DNA of 64,000 bases from Chlorokybus atmophyticus (taxonomy: Eukaryota > Streptophyta > Chlorokybophyceae > Chlorokybales > Chlorokybaceae). Under the pieces are notes generated by a model. It saw only the letters and a list, made by a program, of their open reading frames with translations, was not told the origin of the DNA and searched no databases. Below are positions 34,191-45,683 of this stretch, in pieces (position 1 is the stretch's first letter; every line of letters starts with the position of its first letter). Location: assembly GCA_009103225.1 (NCBI GenBank), contig RHPI01002069.1, forward strand, positions 2,594,206 through 2,658,205. The letters run 5' to 3'. Made by a program: the position numbers and the translations under genes.

Positions 34191-35919
34191 ATGATGTCGG
34201 CGGCAGCAGTTGAATCACCCTCACCTAGGAGACCATGCTTGGTGTGCCCACAATGCAATGCGTACGTATGTGCCAATGGCCGTAGGCAGCAAATGCGAGC
34301 ACACTTGACCGAATGCCAGCGAGTGCAGACAGTGTGCCACGGTTTTAGTGCTGCTTGCTGGCATCACACCACACACAATGTCGACGTGTTTGGCTGCCGC
34401 CTCGGCCAAGTGCTGTGCAAGGAACCCGAGTTTTTCCATTGCGTGCAGTGCGTGTGCGAATCGTGCTCGCGCTCATGCTTCGAGTGGCGAGGGGAACCCA
34501 TGCGCTTCTTCACATGGACAACACCGGGACATGTGGTTAGTGGACAGGTGGTGGATGCTGTGGAGGTAATCCACAAGAGTGGACCGCGACGTATCACTGC
34601 ATGTTATGTTGGGCGTATGCTTATTTCATGCATGTTGAAGCTGTTGTCGCATTCAGAGCAGTCTTGCACGGTGTGGGCGTGGGCAGTTCCATCCCCTGGC
34701 CGCTGTAGAGGAGGCAGACCATCGACCGTTGGACAGCGCACTGCATCGGCTGCGGAACGCAGTTAAGTTGGGATGCGAGCAGCTGATAGGTGTGAGTATC
34801 ATGGTGCATTGGCCGCTGGATGGGGAATGGTATGCGGGCGTCGTGGAATCATTCAAGCAAGTGTCAGGTCAGCATCGCTTCGTGGCGTGCGAGATTGAGG
34901 ACGCATCATATATGCATGGTGCAATGGAAAATGTCTTTGCAGGGCAGCACCGTATAGTATTCGATGACGGTGATCGACCACAAACCATCAACTTCAAAGG
35001 GCACAACGTATTCGCGTACACATCAGTTGACGGGGCACGCCATGTTCTGCGCGCCGGAGGGGAGAACGTCAGTCGCAAAGTAAGCCCGGACGGCATCATT
35101 GTTAGTCCCTGGCCAGCACCACGGCCAGCCTTGACCACATACACGCCATTTGACAACAAGCTGGGACGCACACGCAGACCAAGGGCACTCGACCTATTCT
35201 GCGGCGGTGGCGGTGCCAGTGTCGGTCTATACCACGCAGGCTTTGACGTGACCGGGATGGACATAAGTCCCTCCTCTGAGTTTCCGCTGCCCTTCATACA
35301 CCGCGATGTATGCACCCTGAGTGCAGGAGAGCTGAGCGAGTACGAGCTCATCTGGGCCAGTCCACCATGCCAGGCCTATTCAGGTGCTATCCCGGCACCT
35401 CAACGGGCGGCACATGGCACATCCTGGAGACACCAGGATATGATACCGCTCGTCCGACGTCTGCTGCTTGCAAGCCAGGTCAAGTTTGTGATTGAGAATG
35501 TGCCAGGAGCAGCTTCCTCATTCAGACCCAATCTGTCCCTTTGTGGCACGATGTTTGGCCTATCAACTTTCCGACACCGTCTGTTTGAGACACAGCCAGT
35601 GGTAGCTACCCCACCAGCACGCTGCTCGCACGCGGGCAAGGCAGTTGGACTGCTATCGCCGCACCTGTCCGCTAGCGCGAAGAAGACAATCGTGACATCA
35701 AACGCGCCACAGCAGATGTACCCGGTCTATGGCCTTCCAAGCACCAGGGGCGGCATTGCTGCGTGGCAAACAGCGCTGGGAGTGCCATGGATGACCTCGG
35801 CCGTTTCCATAGCGAATGCAGTTCCTCCCGCAATGGCGGAGTGCATAGGGCGTCTCATGCTTGAAACAATGGATATGCGCTGTGACTACCCTCCTGTGTC
35901 ATGGAACTATGAGGCTTGA
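34191..35919 (+). CDS. C5-cytosine DNA methyltransferase with zinc finger and Tudor-like domain (535 aa)
   Basis: Two exons, 34191-34565 and 34687-35919, phase 0. The N-terminus has a CPQC...HLTEC finger (~20-42) and a further Cys/His-rich segment. At ~165-190 lies a Tudor-like segment (VHWPLDGEWYAGVVESF ... FDDGD). The catalytic domain (~275-530) shows motif I ALDLFCGGGGASVGL, motif IV SPPCQAYS with the nucleophilic Cys, motif VI VIENV, motif VIII FRHRLFE and a motif X-like AVPPAMAE. The target-recognition region is short, as in bacterial and phage enzymes and unlike DNMT1 or DNMT3. It would methylate cytosine in DNA. Its place in a transposon suggests a role in element chromatin or host-defence evasion; this is inference. 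Confidence 0.88.
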
Positions 35920-36122
35920 GTGTGGTGCACTGTATTGATGCTTAATGCCACACGGCGGACTGATTGTTGAATGTTGCATGGATCATTCGATTGTGGTAAC
36001 AGTTGTGCAGTGACAGCTGCCCGGTATTGTACACGTCCACATGCAAAAGTCTTAGCATACGATTAGCAATGCCTAACTGACTGATATGCTCCAAACTCAG
36101 AGTAGTGAGACAAGTACATGTG

Positions 36123-39100
36123 TCACGTGGAAGTGCAGTGAACGTTCACCCAATACTTGCCCTCTTGTACACGGGCGCTGTCCTTGTCAAACATGGGGAG
36201 CAGCTGGACAATGCCTTTTACTTGCTCCAGAGTCACGACATCGAGATGTGGACCGCCTCGACGCTTTTCCCATTCCAGAGCGATGCACTTTGTGTCGCTC
36301 GTCACATCCAGCTTCGTGTACCAGCGGACAAACACGACCTCCTTCCACACGCGCTCGCCGCTACCACCCCACACCACCACGCGCAGAAAAAGGAGTGCCT
36401 GAGCCCACCACGTCACGTTCACACCGTCCTCATCACCTTCCAACTCAAGTGTAGAGAACCAAGGCCGCCCATGGAACATCCCAGTTGCGCGCGCCATGCT
36501 GACTCCTGATGTCATGTACACTGCTGCGCCTCCGTTCACCACGCGAACAGCATGCCACCCGTCGGCCAACTCCAGTTGTTCCCTCCTCAACCAGCTGTCC
36601 AGGGTGGCAGGCAGCTTGTCGGCAAATGGAGTCTTCAAGGCGACTTGGCGGCTACGCGCAGATCCGCTCCAGTACGGGCTGGACTCCCTCCTTGTCAGCA
36701 CATCCATCCGTAGCAACTTGTCCGTCTTCTCCATGACATTACAGCACTGCTGCCGCGCCTGCGCCATGACCGAGCGCATCTCGGGATCCACGACCATGCC
36801 ATCCTCTCTCACATATTCCGCACAGCTCCATGCCTTCAGGATACGTGCCTGGTAGTCCCGGTTGTTGCCACCACGCGCCCACCGTTTGATATTTTGGGCG
36901 TGCGTCTGCTCCATGCGGTTGGCGCTGAACCAATCTGGGTGTCCACTGCTGACAATTGCCGGCCCAAAATGAGTGAGCTGATGCATCTTCTCGATCTTCC
37001 AACCTGACTTCTGTGCAGAATATGACGACAGTAGCGGATGCAACACTGCAGCTTTGAAGGCAGCCAGCTCGTTGTCGGCTGTGGTCAGGGTCTCTCTTGT
37101 GTGTTCATGCGCCTTCAGCAACTTCTTGTTCCACTGGGCAAGCGATGCGGCAGCAATGGTGAAGAAATCGTTGCCCTCACTGTCGAGCAGCAAACCGTCT
37201 GCGAGGACCGGCAGCAGCTGCAGCACCGCCACTTTCTCCACCACCTGAAAGGAGTGGTCGGACAGGAAGAAATCTACTGTGCTTGTGGGTGCCTTGAAGT
37301 GCGAAACCCGCAGAGTCGCCTTGCATGCATTCAGCCTGTGCACATCTGCTCGTGAGCACGTGTTGTTGGCTTTTGTGTTCAACACAAAAGCAACACCAAA
37401 GACGTGCCTGGCCTGCAGAATCTGTCTCGTGGATGGACGCATTCGTTCCTTCGCGGCGTCGTACACAGCAGCAAGCAGGTGGTCAATGATGCCTCCCAGC
37501 ACATGCATTGCGTCAGGGGCAAGACGAGAGTAGCAGTCAGCTCCCGGCACCCGCGACTGTCGCCAACCCCACAGTGCATTCTGTTGCCAAACCACATTGC
37601 CTGGTTTCACGGAAAGCCATTCATCCTCACGAATGCCGGTAATTTGACCATTACCTCCTCGACATGCATGGAGTGCTGCTCTTTGAAAGCCTTGGCTGTC
37701 TGGCGTGCATTCCTAACACCGCTATGCAGGTCCGCCCGCAGCTGACGTATTGCTGGTGTGTAGAAGGCCTCGGTTCTCAATTCCCGGTCCTCATCCATCT
37801 CCAACAGATCTGATTTGGTGACGAGACAAACATCGCAAGGATGTCGTGTTTGGTTGCCCGACACAGTGCGTGCGAGTGTGGCAGTCTCCTACAACACGAC
37901 AAACTCAGATGTTCTACTGACAACATCCTCCATGCACTGTTTGCTGGCGGGCTGCATCCGGTTACAACCATTCATGCCCACTACCTGCAAATCGCTGATG
38001 TAGTTGGCAAGCGCGGGAAACACACGACGCTCGATGCCATTCGGGTCGATGAGCTGCAGACCTTCCCAACTCGCCCGCTTCACATCCCCTAACACTACAT
38101 TCAAAGCGTCATGAAAAATCTCACGTTTCCGAATGGAGAACGATTCCTTGCCCTGCGCCCAGGTGGGATGCCCGGCCACTGCGTGAACCACCGGCAGAAG
38201 CGCTATCATAACAACCCCCATGTTGCTAGCATACATGTCCCAACTGTAGTTGGCAAGCGATGCCATCAGAGGGTAGCCAGAGCGCTTGCCCGCGCTGTCC
38301 AGCGTGGTCTTGTCACTGTACAGAATGGCAGGCGCCAAGTAGGACGCTTCCCCCACCTCTCTCCTCAAATCCACCTCCACATCCTTCCACCAATCGCCCG
38401 TGGAAGGATGGCCAAAGCTGTGCTCGTCACCAGTGTACTGGAGATTGAAGCCATTGGCGGCATGTGGATTGCCATACAACCGCGCGAGCCATACCTGCTC
38501 CGACCAAGAGCATTACTTACTATGCTGGCCTCAGAATAGATACTGCATCGATACTGCATTAGGTACTGCATTTCACAGACCTTGGCCGGCATATATGTGA
38601 CGCAGATGTCCTGATCCTCAGGGTCTCCAGGCTTGCGCAGGTCAGCCGTCACGTAGTTCTGATACGGCAGCACACTCGCATGTGCATATGTGACATGGCT
38701 CTGATGGTTGAAGCACATGCACCGCACACCGTGAACACACCTCAGACTGAGAGAAAGCAATCGTGGTCCGGAGGTAGCTGGCCGCATGCACACCGGTCTC
38801 CCACTGGAGCTCTTCCGTCAGGAAGTGTGCATTTCGGATGCACTTGATGATCCGCCCCATGTCGGAGGCCGACAGGCCTTGGCCGTTGTTGCACTGCACG
38901 AATGCCACTGCAAGAGCATGCTCCGAGCCATACCACCTGGATTCCGACGCGTGCGAAGGGACGCCTCCACTTCCATGTTGGCGTGCCACAGGTTTCTCAG
39001 GCACACGCACACATCGAAAGCCCTCGTTCACTTCCTCCTCCTCCTGTTGCTGCTGTGCGTGTGTCTCCTGGAGGAATCCTTCAGCATCAAGCATGTGAGC

Positions 39101-39265
39101 ATCCTGGATCGAACTCCCCGGTTCAACATGACCCGCATCGTACTGTAATGGACGCTGGCCGACATACAGCTTGATCTGCTTGCACACCCTGCTGCTAATA
39201 ATGTGCATGTAGACCGAGCTGCGTGTGGCGAAGCGCATGTGGCAATACGGACAAAGGACTCCCAT
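36123..39265 (-). CDS. Plavaka-type DDE transposase (934 aa), intact
   Basis: Five exons, all phase 0: 39265-38741, 38658-38581, 38494-37985, 37888-37655, 37580-36123. N-terminal zinc finger CPYCHMRFAT...H...C, then a Gln/Glu-rich linker. The catalytic core has the family hallmarks: GHPSTGDWWKDVE, APAILYSDKTTLD with a catalytic Asp, RRVFPALANYISD, a CDVC finger, LAPDAMHVLGG with a second Asp, and the HFGPAIVSSGHPDWFSANRMEQTHAQ helix region. These motifs are shared with fungal and algal Plavaka elements (EnSpm-related). It should cut at the CGTCGCAA ends. No stop or frameshift is present. The ATG at 39265 is conserved in the related copy at 63647. Confidence 0.9.
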
Positions 39266-39789
39266 ATCTCACTACTAACGTCGACACAGGTGTCGCCAAT
39301 GTAACCTGCATCATATCCAGCAACACGCACACCCGCCGCCGCCGCCGCCGCCGCCACCGCCACCGCCACCGCTACCGCTACCGCTGCATGCCAGAGGCGG
39401 GAAACTTGGCCGCCAGTCACTGGCTCCGTCGTACCATTATAATGGTACGATCGAGCCATTGCACGTCCAGGGTGAGTCTCTGGATATATATATATACATA
39501 TATATTCTGATTGAACCGTTTCAATGGTACGAAGATGCCTTTGCCCCAAGGTATAGGCATTATACAAAGGTACCATTGAAATGGTACCTTTGTACAATGG
39601 CAATGGCAGTTCGTACCATTGACAACTCTGGCAATGTCAGTCCCCCTGCGCATGAAAACACCATTGATAGCTCCGCCAAGCTATGCCCTTACAGGGGCGT
39701 GATGCCGAGGGTATGTGGCGTTTGGAAGATCGTTGGCGGCGCTGCCAGGGGCGTAGTGGGCATTGTGGTCGAGGTCCGGGATGAATTCC
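39266..39789. promoter_or_regulatory. Bidirectional promoter with GGTACCATT palindromes
   Basis: Between the divergent transposase and small coiled-coil genes. It contains CGTACCATTATAATGGTACG (39430-39449, perfect), a 14-2-14 palindrome ACAAAGGTACCATT/AATGGTACCTTTGT (39564-39593, perfect) and half-sites at about 39520 and 39610. A CCGCCGCCGC/CACCGC run lies at 39330-39385. The equivalent region of the second copy (63300-63490) keeps degraded versions of the same motifs. Confidence 0.7.
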
Positions 39790-40636
39790 ATGTTCGCACA
39801 GGGCGGGCAGGGTGCCGGAGGGGTGTCCTCGGTGTCAAACCCCACCAAGACTACCAAGGGCACATCCAATGACAACAGTGACTCGGGCGATATCTTACAG
39901 GGCTCCCCCTCCGAGTGGGCAAAGGCACACCACAATACTGCCTCTAAGAAAATCCGACCCACCAGCAGCTGCGACCACGGCGACATGATTGAAGGGACCA
40001 AACAAGACTGGCATAACCAAGGTGGGTTACGATGCACTGTCAATGCCACATGCTAGGGTTCTTTTATCTTGCACATGCACAGCCTCAAGTATCTTGCACT
40101 TGACATACATTGTCAATACGACATGCACACCCTCATGCACAACCTCCAGTGTCATGCACATGAACAGCATGACCAATCTCGCAAATGCACAGCCTATTTC
40201 TACTTGCGGGAGCTCACAAGTCGCAAAAGAGAAGCTGCGGAGTCAAACGAACGGGTAATCTATGACCTAGTTTAATGTTTCCAGCGGTAATTAAGCAGTA
40301 TGCTTGCAGATTGCCATGTTGGTCAGAGTGAACCAAGAGCAGCGCGGCAGGCTGACTGTCTGCCTGGCGGAGTGCAACAAAGCGGAAGACGAGGTAAGCG
40401 TGTGTATGCTGATGGGCTAGTCCTCTGGCAGCACGCCACTCTTACAGCATTACCAAATGCAGGTGGTCACTCTCAAAGCGACCATCAAGCGCATGCGCGT
40501 GCACGGCGAGGCGCTGACATTCAAGCTGAAGGACGAAGTAGCCGCTGTACTGTCAGCGAGCGAGGCAGCGGATGAAGATGACTCCGGCGTTGAAGCAGAA
40601 GACTCGTCGGAGGAGGAACAGGAGGAGGGGGTTTGA
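39790..40636 (+). CDS. Small coiled-coil protein of the Plavaka element (183 aa)
   Basis: Four exons, 39790-40021, 40193-40254, 40310-40393 and 40463-40636, joining in frame. Ser/Thr-rich N-terminus, then charged helices (YFYLRELTSRKREAAESNER, IAMLVRVNQEQRGRLTV, VVTLKATIKRM) and an acidic tail. No known domain. The same exons are recognisable, though mutated, in the second copy at 63165-62319, so the gene travels with the element. Head-to-head with the transposase, it may be a transposition or binding partner; this is a guess. Confidence 0.65.
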
Positions 40637-41199
40637 GGAGGAGTTCTGAGGCAGGCACCACGGGTTGACAAGCTGCGCATGAGTCCGACAGCTAGACTCA
40701 ATGTTATAGGATAGTTTCATGCGCAAGTCGGCTGCTCAGTTGTAAGTGGACATACTCTCACCACTGCCCGTACATTGTATATATTGTAGGCTTTTAGGTG
40801 CAAGACCAAACAATCAGTCCAAGGTTTGTACAAGCTGCATGGCATGTTAGTGTTGGCTTACGCCCAGAATTGCCAACTTTTGTCAAATGGCAAGGGTCAC
40901 ATATTAACAGCAGTGTAACGGCAAAGAAACTGCCGGCTATTGCTGTCAGTTGTCCGTAACTACCGGTCAACGGCCGTCTGTGCACATCGACCAAAGGGTA
41001 ACTGGTTGACAACTCTCGGCCGGTTAGTGCCACTGACAACCACTTTCGGCCCGCGGCCGTCTGCGTCAGTCCACTTAAGCCAACGGCAAACCCAACAGTC
41101 CAAAAGTAATATTTCAGGCAGCAACAGGCAGGCTCAGGCAGGCTCAGGCACCAGTCAGTCCCTCAGTCCTTAGTCAGTCACCGTGTAAAATTTGCGACG
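40637..41199. repeat. Right terminal region of the Plavaka element
   Basis: Non-coding, with repeated CGGCCG, CCGGTCAACGG and ACTGACAAC words in both orientations and a short run of CAGGCTCAGG. It shares long blocks with 61778-62300 in inverted orientation, so it is a conserved subterminal region. Confidence 0.7.
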
Positions 41200-41266
41200 A
41201 ATTACCCCGCCAAGAGCATAAGATAGCGGAGGATAAGCAGTATGCTCTTGAAGGGGGTAGACTGTA

Positions 41267-43276
41267 ACGGGAAGGTACATTGTTAAAACCACAAATCGAC
41301 TATAAAAGCACCAAGTCTTCTATGGTCGAGTGGGCTGTGGTATTTAGCCTACAAACTGTACCGGCAGGCCAAATCCACTCACAGCGGGGCCCCCGGTACG
41401 TCTACGATTACATTTACCATTTGCACTCATGCAATGCACTCCATGGCCATAATTTGATTCATTCAGTGTACTACATCTTGAGCTCAACAATAGCAATAAC
41501 AATGTGATACACGTCAAGCAATAGAGTGCGAGGAGTAGGGGTAGTTGTGCAAGCAAGCCGCACACGAGAATTGGTATTACGAAACGGGGCGCCGGGGGGG
41601 GGGGGGGNGGCACTAGCGCTGGGACTTATCATATCACATAGTATGCAACAAAGTCTGCTAGCACCAGGACCCTAAATGCACGCAGGTAGGGAACGGAGCA
41701 AGGGGTTACTAACATATGCGCAGCAGTCGCGGAGTCAAACTAGGGTTTCCACAGAATTAAAAGACGGCAACGACAACAACCATGACGCCACGACTACCTA
41801 GGCCCCGCCGCTACAAGTAGGGCAGCCGCTTTGTGTATCTGCTGAGCACCACTCACAAAACGGCTGCAGCCCTTTCACACGTGTGTGGTGCAAGGCCCTC
41901 CGGCTACTGCGGCAGATGCCACTCTTGCTTAGCATGACGGGGTGTGCGTGTTGGGTTGTCAATAAAACCCAGCCAGGGAATTCTCTACGTGCAACACATA
42001 CCACATAGCATGCACAACACAGCGCCGCCAGCGCCACACGCAACATAACAATAACACATACGCACCTTGAACACAACCTCCGGGCTGAACTATGTTCACC
42101 ACCTACTTCTACATTTACTCTACCACTACAACTACCCCACCCTCATCCCTTAAGTCATGCATGGCATGCACGACTGACAGTGTCAGTCGTGCATGCATGC
42201 AACCCTCGGAGGCAATCACATGCACATCGCCGCTAGCGTTAATGCCGACATCACCACCACCGGTTGTGACGACTACCAGCTGACTCCCCTCGTCGCCTCT
42301 CTCCCACCCTCCACCACCGTCATCTCTTCCCACCACACCGCCGTTGCTACCGACTGTCGTTCGTAGCGGCACTGCAGTCTTAGGGTATCGTCAGTCCGTA
42401 CTACACATGCATGCATGCATGCCATCACACCTCCACCTCCACTTGCCGGACTGACTCACCTTCTACTCTCCCTCCCTCCCTCGGTGCTCCACAGATTTGT
42501 CCTCTGCGTCCCTGCTGCTACCTGCCCACCGCATTGCACATCATGCACATAGTGCATTAATGTAGCACTAGCGTAGGCCCTGGTGTGTAATAATTTCCGC
42601 GTCTCGTGCGTTTGCTTCTTGCTGTGTGTATGATGAGTGCATGGCAGCATGGTTGCAAATTGACGTATACTCTATGCATGCTGACGTCATGTACTCCCTG
42701 CACGGCTGCGGCCATGTGTTGATTGTGTAATGTTGAGCAGGTACGTACGGTGGCAGCACTGACATCATACGCTTGTATGTCAATGATGATAGCGGGTAAA
42801 TTTTACACATGTAACTGTTGCATCAGTCTGTTGTACAACATGTTTCATTATGCTTTTGTATCAGCTATTTTATTGCAAAGCAATCAACTGTACAAAAGGC
42901 GCGTGTTTTAATATGATTTTGATGGTTGCATTGTTAGCCACATTGGCTTCAGCTTTTTTATTCACATGCTGCATGTTAATTACCAGGCTCAAACCATCGT
43001 TGACGCGTGCTACATGTAATGTGCTGTCATATATTTTGCAGATAATATTATCATGAAATCCATCCATACTCATTGCAATGCACAGAGTACCATATTTGCA
43101 GGTTAGCCATGCCAGCGAAGCATATCAAGCCATACAATTGACGCCATGTGAACCAAACGTCATATTCACGAATGACACAAAGCATCAGCGATATCACAAT
43201 AGTGATCAAAAGCAATGAAGTGAAGACATCAGCACCTCCCACATGCTAGCAACTCTACAGTAATTATAAACTACAA
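41267..43276. other. No gene recognised; G-run with N at 41608
   Basis: Short open frames only. It contains a G homopolymer with an unknown base (41594-41610), CATGCATG-rich DNA and a perfect 33-bp inverted repeat at 42164-42196. The stretch 42700-43200 is AT-richer. Confidence 0.55.
42164..42196. repeat. Perfect 16-bp inverted repeat with one-base centre
   Basis: GCATGCACGACTGACA and its exact complement are separated by one G. Not followed by a T-run and not near a recognised gene, so not assigned as a terminator. Confidence 0.8.
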
Positions 43277-45652
43277 CTACGCATGGGACTTGCCTCGCAA
43301 CTCTTGCGCGACTTTGTGCACCATCGACGACCATGAGAATTGCGTGCGCGTGATGGGCAGCTTTCTTCGCAACTCCTGCTCATCATTTAACATTTAGCAT
43401 CTCATCGTATGAAGAGCGTACAGAAATAAAGCCACATGTGGTACCACATGTTGTCCAACATGTGGGCTGATGTACCTTTGCTGTGACGTTTGGCAGCTCT
43501 GCCCACACCTCCTGACACAACATTACATGCTATTGATTGTGTGCCCCAACAACAACATAGAGCAGCTGTATGGTTGCACAATTCTGTGCGGGGGCTTAGG
43601 CAGGCGCGCACGCACGCTCGCACAGGCATGCACGCCCATGCGCGCACACACACACACACACAGAGATACACACGCACACGCAGTGCCAAGACATGACAGA
43701 CCTCCAGTCCTGCGAGGTAAGAAGCTTCCGCATCGCGTACGGCTGACACGATGGCTTCACCGGCTTGCTGCTCGCTCTGAAGCAAGCGTGTGTGTCATAC
43801 GTGTTAAACACGATTCATCATTGCGTGGTTGTTGGCAATGCAGGAGTGGTCTTGATCACCTCTATCACAGCCGTCACCATGCACGCGTAATCGTTTCTGA
43901 GCCGCACGTTGCCCTCCTCAAAGTAATGCACATCAACCTGCACTTATATGTTACACAGAGCCACCAGTATGATACATATGTGGCTCCACGCTCAAAAAGG
44001 GTCGTTGTATGTCATCATGCAAACACTGGGCCAAACTTGTATCTGTCACAGTATGATAGACCAGACTGCTGCAGTACCTTCAAACTTCCTTTCAACTCGG
44101 CTATTCGCTCATTTGGCCTGATACTTCCTTCCCAAACAGCTTGCCACTGGCCATTCCTGCAAAAAGCAATGATGTGCACAACAGTAACAATAACCATACA
44201 ACTATGCGTGTGTGTTACGTACCAAAAGTTACGAGGGCTGAACTTTGCGCTTGCGAGGCACAGCGTGAGATGTATCGTTGTTGCATCGATGTCATCGTTG
44301 CAGGCATAGACAGCGCACTCGCCGTTGGAGTAGAACTGCTTGGCGTGCTTGCGCAATGCGGCCTCAATGGAAGCCCTGTTGACCATCACTGCTCGTCAAC
44401 ATGTACTCAACACATAATGAAGTGCGGAGTGGCAAGGTACCATCTACTGTGGTGAATGCGACATCACTTTGCAACGATGACTGGGTGTTATTTGCCACAA
44501 TGCATGACATAACGTGTGTGCGCACGCGTGTGAGTGGGTGTGTGCGTGCGTGCGTCCGTGCGTGCATGCGTGCTTGCATGTGTGCAATTTTCTTGCGTGT
44601 AAGGTTCTGCTGATGAGGGTGTTCTCTCGTCTGGCATCGCGTCCCGCACATCCGTGCAAATCTACACACAAAGGTCATCAACAGGCCCACACTCTCCCAC
44701 CCCAACACCATCACAACAACAATGCTAGTACCACGTTCATGAACATCATCATACCTGCTGGACGTGGTCGACAGTAATCACTCGCGATGCGCTCGGCTCA
44801 AAGTAGGTTTTGGCATCAAGCTCGCCGTGCTTGGCAATGAGGACCTGATGAGTTAATGAATAAGTGTGAACGGCGAGTGGGAGTAGATGCTATATTCAAT
44901 AGTCAGCTTGCAGAAAGAGCACATATGACACTTGATGTGTGTGCATATTCGATTGCCTGAGCGTGCATGCGTGTGTGCGTGCTCGTGGATGTGCATGCCT
45001 GTGTGTGCGTGTGCCTGCATGCTTGCGCACGCAGAAGCACAAGCGTATGCGTATGCGCCCAGGCCCACGCACATGCCTGTGCGCATGCGTGTATGCATGC
45101 GTGCATGTGTGCATGCGCGTGCCTGTGCACGCATGTGAATAGACACACATGTGTCTGCAAGTGGACTCACAATGACACCGACCTTGTGTTCGAGTTCGGG
45201 CACTGCGATGGCACTCATTTGCGCGAGGTTGAACTCTCTGAATGCATCCTCGGCTGCGCTCACGTCCACGTTAAGAGCTCGCAGCGCTGCAAACACCACA
45301 CACAACGAGTAAGTTGCTGTCAACACTACTTTTGGAGTAATGTTCATGTTTTGCGGCTGATTGTTTACCTGGAGCGTACGTCTGTGAGCGTAGAATGACC
45401 CATTCACTCAGGCGTTGTGTTGAATCATGCAGCTCAACATATCCATTCGTTCATTCCAACATGCGTGCGTAACCCCCGCATTCAACACACAGTTGAAGAG
45501 AGTACACATTGGTGTGATATCTCATTATTCTGAACAAAGTAGTAGTTACCTTCAGCTACTTCGTGTACTTCTCCCGGCGGACTGTTTGCCAGAAACCGCC
45601 TCGCAATATCCAGCCTCCTCCTCGTCTCTTCATCTACAACAACCGCTGCTGC

Positions 45653-45683
<31 letters not shown>

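Larger units (their letters stand above)
26611..41199. mobile_element. Giant Plavaka-type DNA transposon, ~14.6 kb, apparently intact
   Basis: Borders come from the split MITE. The left end reads CGTCGCAATATG (26611-26622); the right end read inward is CGTCGCAAATTTTACACGG. The related copy at 61778 begins CGTCGCAAATATGACACGG, confirming that this sequence belongs to the element. It holds five spliced genes: unknown protein (-), OTU-RING protein (+), C5 DNA methyltransferase (+), Plavaka transposase (-) and small coiled-coil protein (+). All exons of the four genes I fully resolved join in frame. The target duplication is not clear. Plavaka elements belong to the EnSpm-related DDE transposons; carriage of this cargo set is not something I can match to a described element. 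Confidence 0.8.
26187..41264 (+). mobile_element. pogo-type MITE X2, split by the giant Plavaka element
   Basis: The left part starts TA then CAGTCTACCCCCGCTAAGAG and follows X1 (1437-1902) block by block to CGTAAAGAGA at 26610. The right part resumes at 41200 with ATTACCCCGCCAAGAGCATA and ends GGGGGTAGACTG then TA at 41264. Joining the two parts reproduces the CGCAAAGAG-CATAACCCCGCC junction of X1, so the intervening 14.6 kb is a clean insertion. Confidence 0.8.

Noticed and set aside
34191-35919. Bacterial contamination as source of the methyltransferase
   Set aside because: The gene has a spliceosomal intron and lies between exons of a Plavaka element with shared promoter motifs.
44896-45142. 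Many overlapping Cys/His/Ala-rich open frames, also at 46442-46792, 47452-47648, 49913-50389, 53109-53384 and 59141-59422
   Set aside because: They come from GTGCGT/CACGCA microsatellites inside introns or intergenic DNA.
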